A DNA stretch of 30,000 bases from positions 70,001 through 100,000 of the forward strand of contig NC_006685.1 in the NCBI RefSeq assembly GCF_000091045.1. The letters run 5' to 3'. The DNA comes from Cryptococcus deneoformans JEC21 (taxonomy: Eukaryota > Basidiomycota > Tremellomycetes > Tremellales > Cryptococcaceae). How positions within the stretch are numbered: the first letter of the stretch is position 1; every line of letters begins with the position of its first letter. This document shows positions 22,733-30,000 of the stretch, piece by piece. The notes under the pieces were generated by a model that made no database searches, was not told the origin of the DNA, and was given only the letters and a program-made list of their open reading frames with translations. Position numbers and translations under genes: made by a program.

Positions 22733-23258
22733 ATGTCTAACCCTAACGAGCCCTCCAAGACCAACGGTCAGGTATGTCTCTCTCCCCCCTTTGTCACGCC
22801 AGCTACCAATTCACTGACTCTTCACTTCAGCTTAACTCTCTTATCGGTACCGGCAAGACCCTCGTCGGTAACGCCATTGAGACCGCCTACTCTACTGTCG
22901 GTGGCTCTACTGAATCTTCTTCTTGGACCACTGCCGGTCAGAAGCAGCACGACAAGGGAGAGGCTGAGATTTCTGCTGCCAAAACCCAGGGATACGTTGA
23001 AGGGTGAGTCTTTTCTTCACTGATTGACATAGTTGTGACTCTCGCTGACTTGACATGTGCGTAGTGTCGGAGACCGACTTGAGGGCAAGAAAGACTCTGT
23101 CGTGGGTGCTATCACCGGCGACAAGACTCAACAGGCCTCTGGTAATGTCCAGCACGATAAAGGTGAGACCCAGATGGACATCAACAAGTGTAAGTGCTCT
23201 CAATAGGTTCATAATTCGTCAACTTTGATATTAACGCGACGTACTTGCAGCCTCATAA
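22733..23258 (+). CDS. Hmp1-like (mismatch/cruciform DNA recognition, CsbD-like) small protein
   Basis: Four exons, 22733-22771, 22831-23003, 23065-23189 and 23251-23258, encode 114 residues; the last exon supplies only the final Ser-Ser and the stop. The protein is small, hydrophilic and rich in Gly, Lys, Gln and Asp. It contains the family landmarks [30 protein letters not shown] and [16 protein letters not shown], with the Q-H-D-K-G-E motif occurring twice. This matches the fungal family named after Ustilago Hmp1, which was described as recognising mismatched and cruciform DNA, and is related to CsbD-like stress proteins. The actual role in the cell is unsettled; stress induction is likely. 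The promoter has a TATA box and a CRE-like site, and codon use is strongly C-ending, suggesting high expression. Confidence 0.88.
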
Positions 23259-23644
23259 GATGTCGGAAGAGTGATTGCCGTTAAATATTGTAGTTAAGTA
23301 ACGACATTGTATGCAGAGATTTAGCAATCGCGTATTGGCAGGAAACATTGGTTGAAGACCTTAATCGCATCACCTGAAACGGTGCCCATAATACAAGAAT
23401 AAAAATATGTCGCTGATCACTTGATTATCTGACCATTTTAGACCTTCAACCAAATGCATTGATTCAATCCTAGTATATATAATATATATCTACGCGCAAA
23501 GCTACTGATACAGAGATTATACGACAAGACACCTGATGATAATAACTACCCAAAAAACGACTATATATGGCCCCTTTATCAATATCCATATGATCTTGAC
23601 CTTCCTCTCTAGACCATTTTTTAATAAACCACCGTCTATAAATT
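23259..23644. other. Convergent 3' intergenic region
   Basis: This AT-rich stretch of 386 bp separates two converging genes and likely contains both 3' UTRs. AATAAA appears at 23398-23403, about 140 bp after the Hmp1-like stop, and could be a poly(A) signal. No gene is seen. Confidence 0.45.
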
Positions 23645-26100
23645 TCAAAACGGTCCTCCAGGTGTCCCAAAATCAATCTTTGGCTGGGCCCACATACCCA
23701 CGGGGATATCCCCAAACCTCGTATCATTATACCTCTCTGTTCCTAACAATGTTCTATGCCCGGGGGTAACTACTTCATCAACCTTCCTCCATCTCCTCCT
23801 CTCTGCTGTAACGCCCGCAGACGTCCCAGTGCCTGCACTTGGTCCTGCCTCTCTTTCCTCTGCTGCAGGATCTTCCGTCACATCAGGCAGCGTATCCGTC
23901 TGTAGTGGGTCGTCGGCGTAATCAATAGAGTCAAGAGACGCGCCTTCTAAACCAAACATTGCGATGCGCATATAGTCTGCCGAAGCGGACCGGACCTGCG
24001 GAGCAACTTCAGTAGGGATGATCGTACTGGGTAGGGGGGAAGCGTGGCGGGATGAAGACGCAGAAACGGATCGACCATAGGAAGAACGATACATTGCAGA
24101 GGCAGACCGAGGACGGGGAGGTGGAGATTGGGTGAAAGCCCGGCTAGGGACCGCAGGTCGTTCAGATCCGGCGCGAGAGCCGCGGGAAATGAGAGCAGGG
24201 GGGGCAAGAAGGGAGTGCTGGCCAAGGAGAGAAGGCGTAGTAGATTGATTGGGTTGTGATATGGATCTTCGTACGAGTTTTGGCGAGCCTGAGCTAGGTG
24301 ATCCAGTCACTCCCACCCCGAGCCCTGGATGGGGCTTGACGACTGGGAAGCGAAGCTGACCAGCAGGAGACATATGTTGCACAGGGGGTGAAGGAGCCAG
24401 TTCTTCGCCTTCATCAATCCTCTCAAGCTCTGTCACTGCTGACAGAGAGATGCCTTCCCCCGTTCTGCTGGGAGCCTGTCCTGATGTTGGAGTTGACGTT
24501 GACGCTTCGGCCTGGATGTCCTCATCAGAACGATCGGGTGTTGATCCATGCAAGCTAAGCAACGTTCTCCCGGGAGTCAATCTTGAACCCAGTGCCGTTC
24601 CCTCTAAAGACGGACTCATGCTCATTATAGGTGGCTCTGGCGTGGTAGCGAACTCGGGCGTTCGTTCATTTATGAAAGGTGTTCTAAGCGGTGTACCTGT
24701 GCGCGAACCGAATTCTGGTGCACGCCATTCCAAAGGAAGTCGCGGTGTTTGAGAGTTATCAGGGATAACTCCCTGACGGGAAGGGGATGGAGTCCGAGGT
24801 AAGATGCTAACAGGTCGCGATGCGGATGTAGAAGATGAACCAGCAGCCGGAGGAGGGGCAAAGAAGTCTGGAGGAAAAGATGAAGGAGCTTTGCGAGATG
24901 AAGGTGCGCGCGGCTGGCCGGAAGTTTCATTTGACACACGACCAGTTACAGAGGCGGATGTGGATGGTTCTCCTCGTCCGCTGTGTCGCACCCTCTTAAC
25001 TTCTGCGTCCTCACTTTCCGACCGATACTCGAAGGGTAAACGACGTTTGCCCAAGCTGGAGAAAGGGAGAGATACAGATCGATGATGAGACTGAGATAAA
25101 CCAGCTGCACCAGGCATGCGTGGACCACTAGAAGGCCCAGGAAGTTGCGGAAACGGCCGCGGTGTGCGAATCTGTGGATTGTCAACTTGGATAGACAGAG
25201 CATCGATGACGAATAACATACTCTTTCTGCCCGTTCCAATTCTTCGCACTTTAATCTAACTTCCGTAACTTCCTTTCTTAACCGTTCAACTTCATCACCT
25301 AACAGCTTCTCAACGTTCTCAAGGCGGGTATGCCACTTCGTGTCATTCTCAGATATTAAAGCTTGTACTTCTGCAATACTTATTGTGGGGGGCTGCGGTA
25401 TCTGCTGTTGTGGTTGAGGTGTTAGCGATGATTGTGGCGTTGGTATTGGTGGTCGATGGGTGAGTGATGATAATTCTATAGATTATACAGTTGTTAGTAG
25501 TGACATGAGATCCCGGGCACGAACGATCCATGTACCTTGCCTTTCATCTACTGCTACTTCCTCCTGTACACTTGAAGGAGCTTCGACTTCGCGTTCTTCC
25601 CTTCTACTCCTCCCTGCAGGCTTTATATGTTCCGTTGAAGCTGTTCTCGCCCCCCCTGCAGTTCCAGACCCAATCCTTGTCCCCGTTCTTGTCCCCACAT
25701 CAGGTGCTTTTCTCTTCACTCCTGCCGTCTGTCTAGAAGTGGCTGTTTTGGCAGGCAACGGCCTGTACAGTCTCTCGGGTTTGGGTGCTGTGGTCGTCTT
25801 GGTAGCGGCTTGAGATAATTGAGAACCGGTAGGTTGCGGGAAGGCTTCACGATAGGCGGGAGATGTAAAGTACTCGACAAGAGTATCGATCAATGTCGCA
25901 TTTGTGCCATTTGCCCCTTTCAGATTGTGTAGCTACACATCAAAGGTACTTTAGCATCACGTACACTAGAAAATAGCACGATGGCAAAGCTCCGCACCTG
26001 TCCACGTAAACAGACAAAAACATACCTTGTAGAGTGTTTGAAGATCCGCTCGTCTCAGAGACTTGAGCTCTTCACGCGTATACGGTCTCGTATTCGCCAT
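23645..26100 (-). CDS. SAP-like, coiled-coil, largely disordered protein
   Basis: Four exons, 26100-26026, 25932-25536, 25475-25222 and 25171-23645, encode 750 residues. Residues 6-45 (TREELKSLRRADLQTLYK, then LHNLKGANGTNATLIDTLVEY) fit the SAP fold: an amphipathic helix, a turn with Gly, then a second helix ending in hydrophobic-x-x-hydrophobic. SAP domains bind AT-rich DNA or RNA. A basic linker follows (about 60-150), then a Gln/Pro stretch and a leucine-rich coiled coil at about 193-242. The remaining 500 residues are rich in Ser, Pro, Arg and Thr with SPS/TPS-type sites and look disordered. A compact C-terminal stretch, GHRTLLGTERYNDTRFGDIP, looks like a conserved short motif. I do not recognise the gene; a nuclear role is inferred from the SAP-like start. 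Confidence 0.75.
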
Positions 26101-27129
26101 CTTTCAGAAATTATTTGAATGATGGCGATGAAAGTATGGGAACTTCAAATAGTGTTCGATGACGAGGCAAAATAGTGTCGAAGTTAAGGGCGTGTTGTTC
26201 GTCTTCAGCTTCAGGCTGTAATAACCTCTGTTTTCTAAGCTTTCCTACAGTCTCCTTCTCCTCTAAGACTTATTGCCACTGTTTTGAGGGCAAACAGTGG
26301 ACGGATGCCAAACATAAACCAATACGATGGTGAAGCACAGCGTTGAGTCGTTTGCTGACAAAGTTCGAAGGCGAAAAGTCGAGTCTGTTGTATGCTTGTG
26401 AACACGACCTTTTTACAATCGCACCTTGGTTGCCCCTGGCGGAGATGGATGCCGGTTCGGTCTGCGATTCGATAATGAGAAGTGTAGACACAGTGAGATG
26501 AAGGATGGATGTTTATGGGAAAACGTTCGTTGTTATTGTTGTTTTTGTTTACCCCTCGTCGTCGACCCCCCCCGCGGACCCGACAAACATTACACGACGA
26601 TTTCATCCGCGAATAGACGCTTACGTAAACTAAATGTTGTGCGCCGATGTCTTTTGGCATTTAAATAATTAAGTTCTTTTATTATACATTTCTTGTTCTT
26701 CTGTTCAAGCTTTAAATGCAGTGAGGGAACAAGGGTCAGCAGAAGAATCCATAATGAGGAACAGAATGGTATTGCGAATAGGGAAGAGATCAGACGCACA
26801 TGAAAGGGAAAATATCTACCAATGTGAGCGCCATATGTTATGATTGATAGTGTGGGGGGAGGAAAAGCACAGCTCGATGAGAAATGAAAAGAAGCACGTA
26901 TATAAAGGGTAGAGCACGAATGACGATAAATAAACTATTGGGCAACGAAATTACAAAGATGTTAGGAACGACTTCTTGGTTGGGGATCCTTCCTCATAAG
27001 ACTTCTTTCTTATTTGACTTCTGATTGTCGATCCTCCGGAACCCGCTCGTCGCTCTCGAAGACCCCGCCCATCAATTACAATGCAGGTATAAACAATATA
27101 GTTTGTGTCCTTCGAGGATGAATTGTGTT
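26101..27129. other. Intergenic region, no gene seen
   Basis: About 1 kb between the SAP-like gene start and the stop of the next minus-strand gene. The open frames at 26235-26660 have low-complexity, cysteine-scattered translations without domains and are judged chance frames. There is a run of eight C at about 26566-26574. No further feature is supported. Confidence 0.45.
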
Positions 27130-27665
27130 CTAGTCTTCCGTAACACTAATCCAAGCTTCTTCCGTCCCTTTCCTCTTCCAAAGCTGGACCCACCCGTGTG
27201 TAGTCATGTGTTCCAATACCTCATCAACTACGGCCGTGCGTAGGTCGTAATCCTCTCGAAGCTCGGCAATGAAATCACCTAAAGCCATCATCTGGAGGAA
27301 TAATGCGGTAAGAGTAGGATACGACGAGGGTTGGAGGATGAAATTACGTTGTGGTGGATGGTCATGAGATGAAGAAGGACGGCAAGGAAACAAGTCAGCA
27401 GTCTTCCTCAACCGCATATTCACAACATGTGCATTGAAAACTGTTTTCATTCTTCCCTTTTTTGATTCCTGCCCAATCTTGGCAATTCCAAACCGAAACT
27501 CACCTTACAGTCCTGGCTAGCCAACAAATCCAGCGCCTCACCAGCTAGTGTTGGTACACTCATCTTCTCTTCATCCGTTGGTGGAGGGGAAGAAGAAGAA
27601 GGAGGGCTGTGTTCAAAATACCCAGAATCGAGAGATGGCATAGTACGGAGTTTGGTGCGTTGCAT
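27130..27665 (-). CDS. Unrecognised small protein, about 155 residues
   Basis: The best model has two exons, 27665-27509 and 27440-27130, joined by a 68-nt GT-AG intron (GTAAGG donor, AACAG acceptor), giving 155 residues. The N-terminal 35 residues are Ser/Pro-rich; then LAGEALDLLASQD leads into FFNAHVVNMRLRK. The C-terminal half (about 97-155) is helical and ends in VLEHMTTHGWVQLWKRKG, which looks like the last helix and wing of a winged-helix fold. A neighbouring GTGAGT donor 5 nt downstream permits a second in-frame model with a 35-nt intron. An alternative start at the Met nine codons in is possible. I do not know the family, and upstream non-coding exons may exist. Confidence 0.6.
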
Positions 27666-28234
27666 CGTATCTGCCGAAAAGGCGGTAATGTGCGTGGAAG
27701 ATTGTATACGCTCTGGCGAAAAACAGCGTTTTTAGTAGTCGATTAGACGATAGACAAAGAGAATGCTTACATGTAGATATATAATCTTTTACTCTGGTTC
27801 GGTACAGATACTGGCTCAAAAGGTATCGAGTGGCCAGAACAGAAAAAAGACAGTGAGGGGTGGAACTTTTTCGAAGGAAAGAGAACGAAACAAACGCGAC
27901 TAAGCTAGAACAATTGAAGAACCGGGTGAAACGGCTTGGGAAACAGCCAGCTATACGAGTAGCAAAATGAATGAGACTTTAGGTATGTATACAACCTGAT
28001 CAACAATTATTGGGTAAAAATGAGAAATACGAAATCAAGAGGATGGAATTGATAGAGAGATATGGTAAATGTAAAGACAACAGTACCAACCTCAAGTAGG
28101 ACAGCAGGCAAGCAGCAAGCAATAGTGCACTTGTTCAGGATGTCGGACGGACCTCAAAGGCTAGACAACAGAACAACAGGGGAAGTGTTTTTCGTTGTGG
28201 ACTGACAGGCGGTAAAGGCAGGTTCTCGGGGTTT

Positions 28235-28300
28235 CCACAAGTTTTGTGGTGAAGTCTCGTCGGGTTTCGAACCAGCTCCCATCAGATGGCCTGCGACGAG
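28235..28300. ncRNA. Hairpin cluster, candidate structured RNA
   Basis: Four perfect stems are packed into 66 bp. CCACAA/TTGTGG (28235-28240 with 28244-28249, 3-nt loop) comes first. A 7-bp stem CTCGTCG/CGACGAG (28256-28262 with 28294-28300) then encloses two 4-bp hairpins, GGTT/AACC (28263-28266 with 28270-28273) and CCAT/ATGG (28279-28282 with 28286-28289), giving a three-way junction. On the plus strand a T run follows at 28319-28325, as for Pol III termination. On the minus strand GGTTCGAAACC resembles a tRNA B box, but no tRNA cloverleaf can be drawn. Strand, expression and function are unknown. Confidence 0.35.
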
Positions 28301-28525
28301 CTATTACTTCTCCTCTTTCCTTTTTGTTTGATCGCTTCTGAAGAGCTTGTTTTTTTCGGCCCTTGCTTGTTGAGCCTCATGTTCTTACAATTGGGCAGCA
28401 TTGTGGGGACGCAGCTCTTGGACCTCAAGAAGCTTGCGTGTCTTCATTGCCGAAGGACTCGCCTCGTGATTCGACATGACTCCTGCGTGAGTCGGGGACT
28501 ATTATATGGTGCACTACTCCCGTTT

Positions 28526-28544
28526 GATGTGTGAGTAACACATC
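28526..28544. repeat. Perfect 7-bp hairpin GATGTGT/ACACATC
   Basis: The arms at 28526-28532 and 28538-28544 are separated by a 5-nt loop, in the same gene-free region as the hairpin cluster. No terminator-like T run follows directly. Confidence 0.3.
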
Positions 28545-29333
28545 CAATTTACGGTGACAACCCTTTCAAAGGGAAGGCAGTATGGGGGATCGAGGAAAGT
28601 GTGGTGAGGGATGTGGCGTTTTGGGCCTCGTGTTTGGTTCAAAGCAAAATCCATTGATCACCAGACTACCATCTGGCAATCAGTACTTTCGAATCTGCAG
28701 CATTATTGCGCCAGATAGAGAAAGAAGACCGAGTATGGAGAAATAACCGAACGTCGATCACTATGCAGGACATAAGGCAAAGGCGCAAACCAATGAAGCT
28801 TTATGACCCACTAGAGTCAGGTGTCAAACATGTCGAGTCTTGTAGAAAACAAAAAACCAAAGAATAAATGATGATGGCTGCGTCGCGCGTAGCTCGGAAT
28901 GCTAAACATACGGCGCATCATCGACCGATATTTGATCGTTCCGGCCGGCATTTTTTGTCAGCTTCCTTCCGTTGAAACTTCGAGCACAATCATTTTCGAG
29001 ATGGGAAGGTCGGGTATCGTGTCGTTGAATACGGAATACCAAACAAGACGTTAGTCAGTTTACCGTCAAAAGGCTGTTTACTGCTATAGTCCCTTGTCCG
29101 TAGTTCAGTTGTCAGCCTCTTGCTCCATAAATCGTCAGCCTGAAACTCAAAAATAAAATTAAAAAAGGTAGAGAGTCAAAAGAACAGCCATCTAAACATA
29201 ACATGATGCCATCATCTAGTATACAACATAGAACGGTGGCACTTCCCTGTCCACCTGGAGACCACCTTCCCCACGGCCGTAACGCCAGTCACCACTTTTC
29301 GTCTCTCTCAAAAGTCCTTCCTGGAAGGCTGGC

Positions 29334-29926
29334 TTAAGCTTGAGGTTGAGCAACAATCGAAGGACCGGCAGCACTGCTGTTTATTCCATCGAAGCGCTTG
29401 ATAACATCCTCTACACCACGTTGTTTGTTGTCGGTTCCCAAGCCAGCAGCTCGCTCAGACTCGTCAACAGTGTAAGCGCCCTCTTTGAGCTCCTTCAATC
29501 GGCGCCTAGAGAAGAACTGATGAGTTCAAAATAATGATGGTTGGGAAAGGAAAGTGCGTACTTGTGAACCTTGCTCTTCAAGTGTGACTGGAGGGCAACA
29601 GCGGTCTCACAGTACTTGGAGCATTCGACGCAGTACTGGAGTCACATCAGCACACCTACCTTTACATCCTCAAGGTAACCGAAACTTACGTGTTGACCCA
29701 GTCCAGGCTTGTCCTCATCAATAGGCTGCTTCTCAAGCCTGTTTCTGTTCTGGGGACGCAAGTCTGTTTCGATTTGGTCGAGATCCTTTACTCGAGCACG
29801 GGTACGAGCAGCACGGTGCACGTCTCGACGGGCGTGATGGGTCCTACAGAGATATTAGGCCAAAGTTTAAAAGCCATTGAAGACGCTGTATACCGAGACA
29901 TACCTGGAACGTCTTAATCTACCCAT
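29334..29926 (-). CDS. BUD20: BUD20-type C2H2 zinc-finger 60S ribosome export factor
   Basis: Four exons, 29926-29904, 29843-29690, 29635-29562 and 29505-29334, encode 140 residues. The order of conserved parts matches yeast Bud20 (166 residues): a basic start MGRLRRSRTHHARRDVHRAA, the linker VKDLDQIETDL, the block IDEDKPGLGQHYC, and one C2H2 finger with C61, C64, H77 and H83 followed by KRRLKELKEG. The long 5-residue spacing between the two histidines is typical of this family. By family knowledge the protein joins late pre-60S particles in the nucleus, aids their export and is recycled from the cytoplasm. The basic N-terminus should carry the nuclear localisation signal. The last 35 residues are weakly conserved. 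The start is the only ATG that gives the family N-terminus. Confidence 0.95.
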
Positions 29927-30000
29927 GTCGGCTTGTGGAGTGTTAATAAGGTGTCAAAGCTCGAAAGTTGCAACACGAAATAGCCATCGGCGGACGGCGA

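Larger units (their letters stand above)
27666..29333. other. Long gene-free region (1.67 kb)
   Basis: This is the longest stretch without a protein gene on the right side. It lies between the start of the 155-residue gene and the stop of BUD20. The longest frame (28286-28534, plus, 82 codons) has no domain. The region holds a hairpin cluster at 28235-28300 and another perfect hairpin at 28526-28544, so a non-coding RNA or a long structured leader of the 155-residue gene is possible. Confidence 0.45.

Noticed and set aside
26235..26660. Minus-strand open frame of 141 codons
   Set aside because: Low-complexity and chance-like translation located in the promoter of the SAP-like gene; no homologous pattern seen.
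28255..28300. Possible minus-strand tRNA because of GGTTCGAAACC
   Set aside because: The five-base T stem does not pair, no anticodon arm of the right size exists, and the 7-bp closing stem spans only 45 nt.

Overview
The window looks like nuclear DNA of a basidiomycete yeast, most likely a Tremellomycete close to Cryptococcus or Kwoniella. Genes are compact and split by many short GT-AG introns, mostly 45-70 nt with GTGAGT/GTAAGT donors and CTAAC/CTGAY-like branch sites. Several proteins match typical basidiomycete families. All gene models here were built by hand from reading frames, splice signals and protein-family patterns; no database was searched.

Layout. Positions 1-4322 (minus) hold the 5' four-fifths or more of a very large protein with repeated ASH/MSP-type Ig-like segments; it runs off the left edge. 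A 1.25 kb divergent intergenic region separates it from 5579-9085 (plus), a DDT/WHIM-type plus PHD-finger chromatin protein resembling RSF1/CECR2-like ISWI partners. Two minus-strand paralogous DHA1-type MFS transporters follow (9556-11641 and 14908-16961). Between them lies a graveyard of mobile DNA: a decayed pogo/Tigger-like DDE transposase split by a fragment of a Ty1/copia polyprotein (gag-pre-integrase region), with further unassigned coding debris downstream.

The right half holds a 15-exon Zn(II)2Cys6 transcription factor (18353-22107, minus). It shares a 625 bp divergent promoter with a small Hmp1/CsbD-like stress protein gene (22733-23258, plus). Convergent to the latter is a SAP-like, coiled-coil, mostly disordered protein (23645-26100, minus). 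Next come a 155-residue unrecognised protein (27130-27665, minus), a 1.67 kb gene-free stretch with a dense cluster of perfect hairpins (28235-28300), and the ribosome-biogenesis zinc-finger protein BUD20 (29334-29926, minus).

The genes do not form an obvious pathway cluster. Three (DDT/PHD protein, Zn2Cys6 factor, SAP-like protein) probably act on chromatin or transcription, two are efflux-type transporters and one serves 60S ribosome export. The most informative points are the discordant introns and a near-identical tract in the transporter pair, the nested transposon relic between them, the ASH-type giant protein in a lineage thought to lack flagella, and the hairpin cluster at 28.2 kb.
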